Made by a program: the position numbers and the translations under genes. The notes under the pieces were generated by a model, which saw only the letters and a program-made list of their open reading frames with translations, was not told the origin of the DNA and made no database searches. Shown here in pieces: positions 6,292 to 15,764 of a stretch of 64,000 bases of DNA (the first letter of the stretch is position 1; each line of letters starts with the position of its first letter). Source of the stretch: SZUA-521 sp041738285 (GTDB lineage Bacteria > Pseudomonadota > Gammaproteobacteria > Pseudomonadales > Azotimanducaceae); the NCBI GenBank assembly GCA_041738285.1, contig JBGSQB010000029.1, positions 30,678 to 94,677 of the forward strand, in the 5' to 3' direction.

Positions 6292-8445
6292 TCAGTTGAA
6301 TTGCAGCGACTGAATCAGCTCAGACTCCGGATGCGCCTTGCGCAGGCGCGCAGCTTCCTGCGCAGCGCGCAGTCGATCGCCAGTGCTGTCGATGGTGAGC
6401 ACGCGCAGATATTGAAGGCGTAACTCGGCGGGCAGGCGGACGAGGCCCGCGTTCAGCATATCCAGGGCTTCCGTGTATCGATTCAATCTGACGTATGTGA
6501 GCGCGAGCGCTTCGTACACCGCAGCTTCACTTGGGTTGTGCGCGAGTGCTTCCTGCAGGATCGACAGCGCCCGTTCGTCGTCACCGCGGTGGCGGAACAG
6601 GTCCGCCAGGTTGACGCGCAGCGCGACCGAATCGGGCGCGACCTTCAGCCCTGCGGTGTAGGCATGTTCTGCTTGCGGCAGATCGCCACGCTGGGCGTAG
6701 AAATTGCCGAGATTGAGGTTCCCGAACTCGCGATCGCTGTTGTAGCTTTCCGCGCTGATCAACTCGACGATGGCGCGCTGCAGTGGCGCGCGCAGAGGTT
6801 CCGGCAATTTGTCATCGCTCGCGGCGACGATGCGCGCTGCGTCGATGCGGACGTTCTTCACGGCATCGGTGAGAAGCGGCGCCGCGATCGGTACGGCCTG
6901 CTCGTGCGGCAACATGGCCACGGCCTGGAGCGCTCCGAAGCGAACGAGCGCGTCCCGATCGCGGGTTGCTTCGATCAGCGCATCGATCTGCTGGCGTGCA
7001 GTCAGCGCGCCCGGCAGTGCGGCCCATGCGCTTGCACGCACGATGGCAGCTCGTGTGGAGTCTGCGGCGACGGCCATGAGTTCGTGCACATCAACGCTCG
7101 CGAACGCATCTGCGAAATGCGGCTGCCGGTGTCTGCCGTCCGGATACCAGTTTGCGACAGCAGCGCTCAATTTTTCAGTGGTCGAATCCTGGTGGCAGTT
7201 GGAACAGGCATTGGGGGTTCCAAGACGTGAGCTGAGATCGGGGCGCGGGATGCTGAAGCTGTGGTCGCGCCGGGGATCGATGACCATGTAGGTTTTCGCG
7301 GGCATGTGGCAGTCGACACAGGCGACGCCTTCGGTGTGATGATGGTGCGCGGGCGCCGCGAACGCCGCAGGGTCGTGGCACTGAGCGCACAGTGCATCGC
7401 CTTCCGCCTTCAACGCGGCGCTGTGCGGGTCATGGCAGTTGCTGCACGCGACGCCTGCGGCAGACATCTTGCTTTGCAGGTACGAACCCCACTCGAAGAC
7501 TTCGTCACGAATCTGGCCGTCCGGCCAGTACAGAGGATCGCTCAAGAGCGCCGGCCGGTGCGTGTCGAGCAGGGGGCGGCCGTATCGATAGTCATCGGTC
7601 TGGGAGGTTCGACGGGCGTGGCAGCGGCCGCAGGCGTCCGTCTGTGCATGGCCGGACAGTGGTGGCGTGCGATGCGATATGCGCGCGCCCTCGTCGCGTT
7701 GCCAGCGGCCATCGCTTGCTTGCAAGACGACTTCCAGCGCCTTGCTCGCGACTGAATTGTCGGGGGTTTGGGCCCACGCCACATGTCGCGAGCCGCGGCC
7801 GTGGCAGGCTTCGCAGCCGACACTGATCTCAGCGAATGTGGTTGCGTAGGTATCGGTCGTGGCGGCGTAGCCTTTGACCAGCGCCGTTGAATGACATTCC
7901 GCGCATTGGCTGTTCCAGTTCTGCAGTTGCCCGCTCCAGTGCAGCACGTCGGTGTGACCGATTGATTCACCCGGATGGATCGAAAACCATCTGGCGCCTG
8001 CTACGTCCCGGGCGATCGTGGTGACCTGGCCGCGGCCACCGGGGTAGTCGAGCACGTACTGCTCGAGCGGGTCGGCGCCAAACACGTAGCGTACGGGAAA
8101 CGTGTCCACGGCACCGTCGCGGTCGACCGCATCGACGACGTAGTCATCGTTACGGCGCCAGAATCGGGTTGACGTACCTTCCAGTTGCACAGTGACATCG
8201 CCGAAGTCACCGCTGACGTTGGCTTCGGTCGGCAGGCGCATTGCGCGCGCGTGATGCGAGACTCGCCAGGCATCATGCTGCGCCCGGTGACACCCGGCAC
8301 AGGCGGTGCTGCCGACGTACTCGAAGGGGACCGGCGGTGTGGCAGGTGCGGGCGAAGCCGATTGCTCGGAAGGTGAGTCACTGCACGCACTCAGCAGCAG
8401 TGCGGTCAGCACCAGGAATACATGCTCACGCTTCCAGCGAAACAT
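6292..8445 (-). CDS. multihaem c-type cytochrome lipoprotein with TPR tail
   Basis: 717 residues from the ATG on 8445-8443. The N-terminus is a lipoprotein signal with lipobox LLLSAC (Cys21). Eight CxxCH haem sites are visible: CAGCH, CAECH, CEACH, CGRCH, CSNCH, CAQCH, CVDCH and a second CSNCH. These are followed by a helical-repeat stretch and C-terminal TPRs (FGNLNLGNFYAQRGDLPQAE onward). The family resembles cytochrome c554-like or NapC/NirT-partner proteins fused to TPRs; the redox partner is unknown. The start lies inside the upstream transporter gene (20-nt overlap). A longer N-terminal extension is rejected because it would bury the signal peptide. Confidence 0.85.
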   Translation of the reverse strand: MFRWKREHVFLVLTALLLSACSDSPSEQSASPAPATPPVPFEYVGSTACAGCHRAQHDAWRVSHHARAMRLPTEANVSGDFGDVTVQLEGTSTRFWRRNDDYVVDAVDRDGAVDTFPVRYVFGADPLEQYVLDYPGGRGQVTTIARDVAGARWFSIHPGESIGHTDVLHWSGQLQNWNSQCAECHSTALVKGYAATTDTYATTFAEISVGCEACHGRGSRHVAWAQTPDNSVASKALEVVLQASDGRWQRDEGARISHRTPPLSGHAQTDACGRCHARRTSQTDDYRYGRPLLDTHRPALLSDPLYWPDGQIRDEVFEWGSYLQSKMSAAGVACSNCHDPHSAALKAEGDALCAQCHDPAAFAAPAHHHHTEGVACVDCHMPAKTYMVIDPRRDHSFSIPRPDLSSRLGTPNACSNCHQDSTTEKLSAAVANWYPDGRHRQPHFADAFASVDVHELMAVAADSTRAAIVRASAWAALPGALTARQQIDALIEATRDRDALVRFGALQAVAMLPHEQAVPIAAPLLTDAVKNVRIDAARIVAASDDKLPEPLRAPLQRAIVELISAESYNSDREFGNLNLGNFYAQRGDLPQAEHAYTAGLKVAPDSVALRVNLADLFRHRGDDERALSILQEALAHNPSEAAVYEALALTYVRLNRYTEALDMLNAGLVRLPAELRLQYLRVLTIDSTGDRLRAAQEAARLRKAHPESELIQSLQFN

Positions 8446-10606
8446 CTTGGGCGCTGTGAACCAGGATGATGTCAGGCACGAGTTTCCCGAGTCTCTGTGC
8501 CCAGGCGAAGAATTCGGCTTCCTCGTCCTTGGCGGGGGGATCGAATGGCACCAGCAGGACCGCGCTGTTGCCAGTGCGTCGGGCAAGGGTCACGTACAGG
8601 TCATCGCCGCCAAACACATGCACCGTCGCGTCGATGCGGGCAAGCGAGAGCACTTCATTCAGTTCGGCACGCATGTTGCCGGCATCGCCCTTCTCGGGGA
8701 TCACCGCGAGTATGCGAAACGCGCGGGTGCGCCACTCGGGGTTTTTCTTGAGCAGGTGCGCCAACAGCACCATGAGTTCGCCATGGCCGTGTCCGCGCCA
8801 CAGTACATCGATGTTCCCGGGCAGCGGCTCCCAGCGCTCACCTTCCTCCTCGCAATCGACGATCACGATGCTGCGCTCGAACGTGCGGGCGATGCGCAGG
8901 CTCTCGGCGAAATCCTCGAAGCGCTCTTCGTTGTGCGGCATGCCCAGGAGCACGGTGTTGGGTCGCATGCCACCGATGCCGTGGGATTGCAGCAGCGAGT
9001 CGAGCCCCGCCGGCAGTGAAGGATTGATGACCACGACCGGGAAGGCTGCGAGGCCTTCTTCGCTGATGAAGGTCCGCAGACGGCGCTCGGCCTGACGCCG
9101 TCGTTCGACGCGTTTGTCGGTGTCGTCGTTGAAGATGTGGGCCAGCGTCAGAATGCCATGGCCGGCGGCGAGCCAGTAGGCGTACTCGGCCAGGTGATAT
9201 CGGTTCCAGGCGCCACCGGAGAGGGCCAGAATCGCGGGCCGCCAGTTCTTCGGATGGAAGTACTCGCGTTCGAGTTTGAGCAGTGCCGTGCGAGCGCGCT
9301 CGAAGGCAACACCGCTGCCGACATCGCCCCAGCGGGCCATGATCTCGGCGCGGCTGATCCACCAGTACAGGACACCGATGATCGCGCTGGCAATGAGCGC
9401 CCACAGCGGGTTCATGAGGAACATCACGGCAAAGCAGCCGATTGCACCTGTCAGTGCCAATGACCAGTGACTGAAGCGGAAGGTGGGCCGGTAACTCGGA
9501 TTCCTGGTGATGCCTTCGTAGAAGCACGCAAGGTTCAGCGTGCCGTAAGTGATCATGAAGAACATCGTGATCACGGGCGCGATGGCATTCAGATCCCCGA
9601 GCACGATACCCACCTGCGCAATGAAGAAAGTGAGCACGATCGCGCGTCGTGGCTCGGCATTCTTGCCGCTGCCGCGGGCGAAGAACTTCATGCTCGAGAA
9701 CACGTCGTCGCGAGCGAATGCCTGCAGAATGCGAGGCGCGCCCATCATGCTGCCGAGTGCCGACGAAATTGTGGCGGCAAACACGCCAGCGACGATGAGT
9801 ATCGGCGCGATCGACAGGTTCTTGACGATCATCGTGTCGTTGATCAATTCGTCGCGCGTGCCGGCGGCGCCGAGCAGAAGCGCCATGAGCAAGTAGATGA
9901 CGGCGGTTGCCGCGATCGCGCCCAGCGTTCCGGCGGGTATGGACTTGCTCGGACTTTCGAGATCACCCGACATGTTGGCGCCGGCCATGATGCCGGTGAC
10001 GGCCGGGAAGAACAGCGCGAACATCACGAACAGCGAACTGCCGTCGACGTAACCGGGTTGCAGATTGGCGGTGAGGTTGTCCATCGACAGGTTGGGCACC
10101 GCCCCGGCAACGAATGCGAGTATCGACAGTATGAGCACCGCGAGAATCGCGTACTGCACCTTGATGGTCCAGGCAGCGCCGATGAACACGCAGATGAATG
10201 TTACGACGTTGACGATGGTCGCGATCTCGACGAACGAAACCGATGTGTCGGGAAAGGCATCGACGAACGCCTCGGTGAATCCGATCACGTACATCGACAC
10301 CGATACCGCCTGGGCGAGAAAGAACACGACGCCAATCACGCTGCCGAATTCGACACCCAGGCTGCGGCTGATGAGAAAGTACGCACCGCCCCCCTTCACC
10401 CGCGTGTTGGTCGCGATCGCCGACAGCGAGAAGGCGGTCAGCGTGGTGATCAGCTTGGCGGCGATGACGATGCCGATCGCTGCGTACAAACCCGATTGGC
10501 CCACGACCTGGCCGAAGCGCAGAAACATGATCACGCCGAGGATGGTGAGCACGCAGGGCGTGAACACGCCGCCGAAGGTGCCGAACTTGGTTGCCTGGTT
10601 GGTCAA
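8426..10606 (-). CDS. APC-superfamily carrier, cation-chloride cotransporter-like
   Basis: 726 residues. The first about 430 residues carry some 12 membrane spans, beginning TFGGVFTPCVLTILGVIMFLRFGQVVGQSG, the hallmark of bacterial homologues of SLC12 Na-K-Cl cotransporters. The remaining about 290 residues form a cytoplasmic domain, as in eukaryotic CCC carriers. Ions or amino acids are possible cargo; a bacterial member's specificity cannot be read from sequence. It precedes and overlaps the multihaem cytochrome gene, so the two are translated from one message. A repeat element sits just upstream of its start. Confidence 0.82.
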   Translation of the reverse strand: MTNQATKFGTFGGVFTPCVLTILGVIMFLRFGQVVGQSGLYAAIGIVIAAKLITTLTAFSLSAIATNTRVKGGGAYFLISRSLGVEFGSVIGVVFFLAQAVSVSMYVIGFTEAFVDAFPDTSVSFVEIATIVNVVTFICVFIGAAWTIKVQYAILAVLILSILAFVAGAVPNLSMDNLTANLQPGYVDGSSLFVMFALFFPAVTGIMAGANMSGDLESPSKSIPAGTLGAIAATAVIYLLMALLLGAAGTRDELINDTMIVKNLSIAPILIVAGVFAATISSALGSMMGAPRILQAFARDDVFSSMKFFARGSGKNAEPRRAIVLTFFIAQVGIVLGDLNAIAPVITMFFMITYGTLNLACFYEGITRNPSYRPTFRFSHWSLALTGAIGCFAVMFLMNPLWALIASAIIGVLYWWISRAEIMARWGDVGSGVAFERARTALLKLEREYFHPKNWRPAILALSGGAWNRYHLAEYAYWLAAGHGILTLAHIFNDDTDKRVERRRQAERRLRTFISEEGLAAFPVVVINPSLPAGLDSLLQSHGIGGMRPNTVLLGMPHNEERFEDFAESLRIARTFERSIVIVDCEEEGERWEPLPGNIDVLWRGHGHGELMVLLAHLLKKNPEWRTRAFRILAVIPEKGDAGNMRAELNEVLSLARIDATVHVFGGDDLYVTLARRTGNSAVLLVPFDPPAKDEEAEFFAWAQRLGKLVPDIILVHSAQDVSLEA

Positions 10607-10620
10607 TCGGAGTCCTTGAA

Positions 10621-10705
10621 GAAATTGGGGACAGTTGACCTATTTCGTTCGCCGCTGCGAAGGCAGCTAATGCTGCAACCGAAATAGGTCAACTGTCCCA
10701 ATTTC
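10621..10705. repeat. inverted-repeat element, GGGACAGTTGACCTATTTC family, copy A
   Basis: The left end reads GGGGACAGTTGACCTATTTC after GAAATT (10621-10647), and its complement ends the element at 10680-10705, with about 32 bases between. It lies immediately before the stop codon of the dioxygenase gene and after the transporter start. Two more complete copies occur at 33566-33652 and 47317-47401. Confidence 0.88.
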
Positions 10706-11569
10706 TTATGCTGCCTGCGGTATTTCTCCCGCCACCGTGGTTCGGTGCATGACGCGCTCGTGGCCGTCGTAGCCGCCGGTGGCACAGTGCTGTACGCGTC
10801 GGTTGTCCCACACCACCAGCATGTTTGCCTGCCAATGGTGTCGGTAGACGAATTGCTCTTGGACGGTGTGCGCAGCGAGTTCATCGAGCAGCGCTTTGGA
10901 CTCGTCCGCAGGCAGGCCTTCGATGGCCACCGTGTAGACACGATTGACGAACAGCATCGCACGTCCGCTGCCAGGGTGGATTCTGACGAGCGGGTGCGAC
11001 TGCAGCCTTCTCGCATCCACGCTCGGCAGGATCTTCATGCTGCGGGCTTCGGACTCGTTGGCGTAGAAACCCTCCGGAGAATAGGGTCCCGCAGCGCTGT
11101 GAATGCCGCGCAAGCCGCGCAGTCGTGCCTGCATCGGCGCGGCGAGCGCGTCATAGGCAGCGGCACCATCGGCGAACAGCGTGTCACCGCCAATGGGCGG
11201 CACGACCTTGGCGTGCAGCAGTGTGGCGGCGGGTGGCTGCGGCAGGAAGCTCCAGTCCGAATGCCAGGCAGAACCGAACACGGAGGCGCGTTCGCGTGCC
11301 TCGCGCTTCACTTCGATGATGTGGTTGTGAGCATCGAGGGTCTTGACGAACGGATCCGCGCCGAATGGTCCAAAGTATCCGGTGACTCGCTCGAGGTCAT
11401 CGTGCTGCAGGGGCTGGTTCGGAAACCAGATCACCCCGTGCTCGAACCAGGCGGCGCGCAGCGCTTCCTGATCGGATGTCGGCAACGGCCGGGTCAATTC
11501 GATGCCGGTGATCTGTGCGCCGAAGCCGGACTCACGCGGTGCGACTTTCACTGTCGTGGCGACTGTCAT
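10706..11569 (-). CDS. TauD/TfdA-family Fe(II)/2-oxoglutarate dioxygenase
   Basis: 287 residues from the ATG on 11569-11567. The iron-binding facial triad is visible: H-x-D in WHSDWSF (His103, Asp105) and the distal His in VMHRTTVAGE (His275), with the following Arg for 2-oxoglutarate. Family members hydroxylate taurine, alkylsulfates, chlorophenoxyacetates or carnitine precursors; this one's substrate is not evident. Its start overlaps the stop of the small membrane gene by 4 nt. Its stop codon abuts a repeat element. Confidence 0.9.
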   Translation of the reverse strand: MTVATTVKVAPRESGFGAQITGIELTRPLPTSDQEALRAAWFEHGVIWFPNQPLQHDDLERVTGYFGPFGADPFVKTLDAHNHIIEVKREARERASVFGSAWHSDWSFLPQPPAATLLHAKVVPPIGGDTLFADGAAAYDALAAPMQARLRGLRGIHSAAGPYSPEGFYANESEARSMKILPSVDARRLQSHPLVRIHPGSGRAMLFVNRVYTVAIEGLPADESKALLDELAAHTVQEQFVYRHHWQANMLVVWDNRRVQHCATGGYDGHERVMHRTTVAGEIPQAA

Positions 11570-11958
11570 GACGCAACAGCTGCCGCTGTCAACCGTCGAG
11601 CCGGGATCAACAACAGGGCGACCAATACGATCTCGGCGACGAACGCGGTCACAGAAGATGGCACGAGCCCATCGATGGCAAACCCGACCACGCGACATGC
11701 GGCGATTGCGCCCATCACCAGCGCCGGCGCCTTCAACCAGTGGGCGTGTCCGGGTCGCAGGCCGAGCGCGGTGAACATGGCGCACGCCAGGAACATGCCG
11801 CCAATGTCGCCACGCACGGTGGCCAGTCCCGCAGCGCCGAGCGGAGAGATGAAGAACTCGGCTGCCATGGCATCCGGTGTGAGCAGCGCGCGCAACCCGA
11901 ATACCAGAAAGAACAGCGCGACCAATCCGACCACGATACGCATCGCGAGAACCATCAT
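11566..11958 (-). CDS. DUF4345-like four-helix membrane protein
   Basis: 130 residues with four hydrophobic segments and short loops. The opening MRIVVGLVALFFLVFGLRAL and the RGDIGGMFLACAMFTALGL segment fit the DUF4345 family of small inner-membrane proteins of unknown function. It is co-directional and coupled by a 4-nt overlap to the dioxygenase downstream. No catalytic residues are recognisable. Confidence 0.65.
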   Translation of the reverse strand: MMVLAMRIVVGLVALFFLVFGLRALLTPDAMAAEFFISPLGAAGLATVRGDIGGMFLACAMFTALGLRPGHAHWLKAPALVMGAIAACRVVGFAIDGLVPSSVTAFVAEIVLVALLLIPARRLTAAAVAS

Positions 11959-11977
11959 CCTTCTCCCTCGGTGACCG

Positions 11978-12193
11978 TTACTGACTCAAACCCTGAAGTC
12001 CATAGACGAGCGCAATCGTAAATGCCGCGGCGATGATCAAGATGAGGATCATCGTCCCGGTGCCGAGCCCTTCGGTCGGCGCCTGCGGTGCGGCAGATTG
12101 GGGCTGTTGGGGACTCGAGGTCCGGTTGCGCCAGAACACCATCGCCACGATGATCACGACCAGCACAGGCACCAGAATCTGCAGATAGCGCAT
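11978..12193 (-). CDS. small two-span membrane protein
   Basis: 71 residues. Two hydrophobic helices (residues about 4-20 and 46-66) are separated by a Pro/Gln/Ala-rich loop (SSPQQPQSAAPQAPTEG). It starts at the ATG on 12193-12191, divergent from the symporter gene, and lies 19 bases ahead of the DUF4345 gene. No family is recognised. Composition and codon use look like a real gene, but support is only moderate. Confidence 0.55.
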   Translation of the reverse strand: MRYLQILVPVLVVIIVAMVFWRNRTSSPQQPQSAAPQAPTEGLGTGTMILILIIAAAFTIALVYGLQGLSQ

Positions 12194-12252
12194 GACAGCC
12201 GTCGTCAGTGACCGAAGGGGGAGCATACGCCGGGGTGTACCGGAGGCCAACC

Positions 12253-13695
12253 ATGCAGTGGGTCGTTGACCATGTGTTCGCGGTCGTGCTGCTTGTGCTG
12301 TACACCGGCGTGCTCGTCTGGCATGCGTGGCTCGGTAAGCGATCGAGTAAGGATGTAACGGACTACTACGTGGGCGGACGGGGCATGGGGGGCTTCGTCG
12401 TCGGCGCTTCGTTCTTTGCGACACTTGTGAGCACGAACAGTTATATCGGCCATGCCGGAAAGGGCTACGAATATGGCCTACCGTGGTTTTTCATGGCCGG
12501 CCTCATGGTCGTGTTTGCCTGGGTCTCATGGCGAGTGGTTGCACCGCGCTTACGTGCATTCACAGCGGAGTGGGAGTCGGTGACGCTGCCGGACTTTCTG
12601 GCCGCGCGCTTTGGCGGCGGTAACTGGCTGCGAGGTGCGGCCGCGATCGTGATCGTGTTCGCGAGCCTCTTGTACATCATTGCCATCTTCAAGGGTGCGG
12701 GCCACCTGTTCCAGATCTTTCTAGGTGTGTCGTACGAGGCATCCGTTGCGTTCATGCTGGTCATCGTCATGGGCTACACGGCGATGGGTGGCTTCATTTC
12801 GGTCGTGAGAACGGACGTGGTTCAGGGCGCCATGATGATTGCAGGCGCAATGCTGATGTTCTTCTTCGTCAGTCGCGCCGCCGGCGGCGTCGATGTCATT
12901 TTCGTCGCGCCGGAAACCGCCCCGCTGCGGCGGTTGGATGCAGGCGTGCCGCTACTGGTACTGCTCGGCATCGCCTTGTCGGGCTCGATCAAGCTCATTG
13001 TCGACCCGCGGCAGATCTCGCGCTTCTACGCACTGAGAGACGCACGCAGCATCCGTATGGGCATATGGGTTGCGGTGGGTGGGATTCTGATCGTGCAGGC
13101 GTGTCTGTTTCCCGTCGGTATGTACGCGAGCGTTCTATTGAGCGGGGTGACGGACACCGATTTGATCGTCCCAACGCTCGTCAATGACTCCGCGGTCTTT
13201 CCGCGCGCAGCAGGAGATTTTCTGGTGGTCGCAATCATCGCGGCCGCCATGTCGTCACTCGACAGCGTGCTGCTCGTCGCCGCATCGGTGTTCACGCGAG
13301 ACATCGCAGCCGAGGTGCGATCACTGGATGGTGCAAGGCAGATTCGATGGACACGGGTCGGCGTCGTGGTCTTCGCCATCGCGGGTGCACTGCTTGCTCT
13401 GCGGCCACCTGGTGACATCATCGCGATAACGATCTTCTCGGGCAGCCTCTATGCTGTCTGCTTCACGCCAGCCATTCTGCTCGGCCTGCACTGGCGGCGT
13501 GGAGATGCGGTGAGTGTGCTGGCATCGATGACCGTAGGCGTGTTCGTACTCGTTTCGTGGATGCTGAGCGGCGGTTCGAACACGCTACATGAGGTGTTCC
13601 CCGCACTTGCGGCGTCGTCGCTTACCTATGTCACATGTGCCGCGACCCGGCCGCCGCACGCCCATCCACGAGTGACCGCCGCGTTTGCTACATAA
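12253..13695 (+). CDS. sodium:solute symporter (SSS family)
   Basis: 480 residues with about 13 membrane spans. The N-terminal region DYYVGGRGMGGFVVGASFFATLVSTNSYIG and the GAAAIVIVFASLLYIIAIFKGAG helix match SSS (SLC5-type) carriers that use the sodium gradient to import small organic solutes. The start is the ATG at 12253, preceded by GGAGG at 12242-12246; the longer frame to 12208 lacks such a site. The 3' end overlaps the convergent kinase gene by 8 bases. The substrate is unknown. Confidence 0.88.
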   Translation: MQWVVDHVFAVVLLVLYTGVLVWHAWLGKRSSKDVTDYYVGGRGMGGFVVGASFFATLVSTNSYIGHAGKGYEYGLPWFFMAGLMVVFAWVSWRVVAPRLRAFTAEWESVTLPDFLAARFGGGNWLRGAAAIVIVFASLLYIIAIFKGAGHLFQIFLGVSYEASVAFMLVIVMGYTAMGGFISVVRTDVVQGAMMIAGAMLMFFFVSRAAGGVDVIFVAPETAPLRRLDAGVPLLVLLGIALSGSIKLIVDPRQISRFYALRDARSIRMGIWVAVGGILIVQACLFPVGMYASVLLSGVTDTDLIVPTLVNDSAVFPRAAGDFLVVAIIAAAMSSLDSVLLVAASVFTRDIAAEVRSLDGARQIRWTRVGVVVFAIAGALLALRPPGDIIAITIFSGSLYAVCFTPAILLGLHWRRGDAVSVLASMTVGVFVLVSWMLSGGSNTLHEVFPALAASSLTYVTCAATRPPHAHPRVTAAFAT

Positions 13696-15010
13696 CGACC
13701 GCCGGCAGATCGACTCGCACCGTCAATCCGCCACCGACTCGATCGAGGAGCGTGAGCGCGCCGCCATGCCTTCGCACCACTGCATTGGCGATGGCGAGTC
13801 CCAGACCGTTGCCGCCGGTCTCTCTATTGCGTGATGTCTCGAGCCGGGTGAAGGGTTTGAGCACACGGGCGCGGGCCTCCTCGGGTATGCCGGGTCCGCG
13901 ATCGGATATCTCGATGCGTATCAGGCCATTGGTTCGGGCCAGAGCCACTTCAGCACCCGCGCCATATCGAATCGCATTGTCAATGAGGTTCGTGAAGGCA
14001 CGCTTGAGTGCGATCGGACGGGCGACGATCGACAGATGCGTCGGACCGTCGTAGTGAGCATCGTGTCCCAGATCGCCGGCATCGTTCACGAGGCGCTGAA
14101 GCAGGCTCGGCAGGTCGACGGCGACCGTCGCCTCGTCGGCTCGGTCTTCACGGGCAAATGCCAGTACGCTGTCGAGTAATGCCGTCATCTCGGCGATGTC
14201 CCGGCGCGCGCGCTCGAGCTGCTCGGGCTCCGCGATGAAGTCGGTGCGCAGTTCCAGGCGGGTGAGGAACGTGCGCAGGTCGTGCGACACGGCCGCGAGC
14301 ATGTTGGTGCGTTCTTCGAGGTGCTCGGCGATCCGCGCATGCGTTGCGTTGAATGCCGCGGCCAGGCGGCGGACTTCCTTGGGTCCTGCATGTTCATCGA
14401 GTGGCGTGTTGTCGGTGTCACTGCCCAGCTGCTCCGCGGCGGCGACGAACCGAGGCAGCTGACGCAGCGAGCCTCGCGCGAGCCACAACATCACACCGAG
14501 CACGATTACCACGAACAGCAGATTCCATGACAGCGCCAGGCTCGTCCAGGTGGACTCGAGGACGCCCGAATCGGACTGCGCAACCAGCCAGCGCCCATCG
14601 GCGCGTTGCAATCCCATGTTCATTCGCGTGCGGGGGCGGCCCTCGTCACGATCGGTGTTGAACTCGAGTGCAAAGGGTCGAGGGGACAGGTGGGCTAGTG
14701 TGGTGGACACAGCGCCACGCACTTCGTCCGTATGTGGCCAGCGCCGATGCGTGTTCGCCGGCATGTTGGGTTCGATACGAATCTGAAATTCCGGCCCATT
14801 GAACGCGCGCAGCAGCGTTGCGTCGTCCATCTCTGATTGCAGGAGCAGATGGTCGATCGACGCCAGGCGTTCGGCCGTGGAGGTAGCAAGCGCCGTCGCC
14901 GAGGTCAGCAACCGATCGTGGATGTGGTAGGTGTGCATCGTGACGAGCAGGGTGAGCGCACCCGCGACGATGATCCACGACACTCGCGCCAACATGCCCT
15001 GGGGCCACAT
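13688..15010 (-). CDS. sensor histidine kinase (EnvZ/HAMP type) with altered H-box
   Basis: 440 residues. It has one N-terminal membrane helix, a periplasmic sensor of about 130 residues, a second helix and a HAMP segment. The H-box reads SHDLRTFLTRLEL: the usual Pro after RT is Phe (codon TTC). The N-box NLIDNAIRYG and G-boxes DRGPGIPEE and NGLGLAIANAVVRRHGG are intact. The ATG shares one base with the stop of the response-regulator gene, so the pair is translationally coupled. The start at 15010 is chosen over a much longer frame that reads antisense-like through the regulator. Confidence 0.9.
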   Translation of the reverse strand: MWPQGMLARVSWIIVAGALTLLVTMHTYHIHDRLLTSATALATSTAERLASIDHLLLQSEMDDATLLRAFNGPEFQIRIEPNMPANTHRRWPHTDEVRGAVSTTLAHLSPRPFALEFNTDRDEGRPRTRMNMGLQRADGRWLVAQSDSGVLESTWTSLALSWNLLFVVIVLGVMLWLARGSLRQLPRFVAAAEQLGSDTDNTPLDEHAGPKEVRRLAAAFNATHARIAEHLEERTNMLAAVSHDLRTFLTRLELRTDFIAEPEQLERARRDIAEMTALLDSVLAFAREDRADEATVAVDLPSLLQRLVNDAGDLGHDAHYDGPTHLSIVARPIALKRAFTNLIDNAIRYGAGAEVALARTNGLIRIEISDRGPGIPEEARARVLKPFTRLETSRNRETGGNGLGLAIANAVVRRHGGALTLLDRVGGGLTVRVDLPAVVM

Positions 15011-15732
15011 CAGTGCGACCTCGACGAAGTGACGACGGCCGCGAACAGGTATCCGCCGCCGCGGACCGTGCGGATCAGAGTAGGCTCCTTGGGGTCCGTT
15101 TCGATCTTGTGACGCAGGCGCGACAGTTGTACGTCGATGCTGCGATCGAACGGACCTGCGCTGCGACCCTTGGTCATGTCGAGCAGTTCGTCCCGATTCA
15201 GCACCCGGCCGGGGTTGCGCGCGAGTGCGAGCAGGAGGTCGAACTCGCCGGCGGTGAGGCTCAGGACCGTGCCATCTGCGTTGCTGAGCGCTCTTCGTCC
15301 GGGCCACAGTCGCCAACCGGCGAACTCGAGCGCCTCGGCTGGATCGTTCAGGTGCACGCCGAGGGAGGGGCCGGCGCGTCTGAGCACAGCGCGTATTCGC
15401 GCCAGCAGCTCGCGGCTCCCGAACGGCTTGGTGAGATAGTCGTCGGCGCCCATTTCCAGTCCGATCACGCGATCGGTCTCTTCGGCCAGCGCCGTGAGCA
15501 GAATGACCGGCATCGAGGAACGTTCGCGTAGGGAACGGCACAGCGACAAACCATCTTCACCGGGCATCATGATGTCGAGCACGACCAGGTCGTAGTGAAT
15601 GCGCGCCAGCGCCTTGCGCATCGCATCGCCGTTAGCAGCGGCGTCGGCATTGAAGCCATGGCGCACCAGGTACCCGCACAGCAGGCTTCGGATCTCGGCG
15701 TCGTCATCGACGATCAGTATCGTGTTGGTCAT
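15010..15732 (-). CDS. OmpR-family response regulator
   Basis: 240 residues. The receiver domain has the acidic pocket IVDDD, the phospho-accepting Asp in LVVLDIMMPG, Thr in LLTAL and Lys in LTKPF. The C-terminal winged helix contains LSLTAGEFDLLLALARNPGRVLNRDELL and ends IRTVRGGGYLF. It is the first gene of the two-gene operon and divergent from a Spy-like periplasmic gene, a likely target. Candidate binding repeats lie in the shared promoter region at 15765-15782. Confidence 0.95.
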   Translation of the reverse strand: MTNTILIVDDDAEIRSLLCGYLVRHGFNADAAANGDAMRKALARIHYDLVVLDIMMPGEDGLSLCRSLRERSSMPVILLTALAEETDRVIGLEMGADDYLTKPFGSRELLARIRAVLRRAGPSLGVHLNDPAEALEFAGWRLWPGRRALSNADGTVLSLTAGEFDLLLALARNPGRVLNRDELLDMTKGRSAGPFDRSIDVQLSRLRHKIETDPKEPTLIRTVRGGGYLFAAVVTSSRSH

Positions 15733-15764
15733 GCGGCGACGTTACCGCCCAGGCGGCCGTGTTG

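Noticed and set aside
9467..10687. 406-codon open frame on the plus strand opposite the carrier gene
   Set aside because: It is rich in Arg, His, Asp and Glu with no domain, and lies antisense to a clear membrane-transporter sequence. High GC content keeps such frames open.
12208..12252. N-terminal extension of the symporter
   Set aside because: The ATG at 12253 has a proper GGAGG site and precedes the first membrane helix. The extension is not hydrophobic and has no ribosome site.
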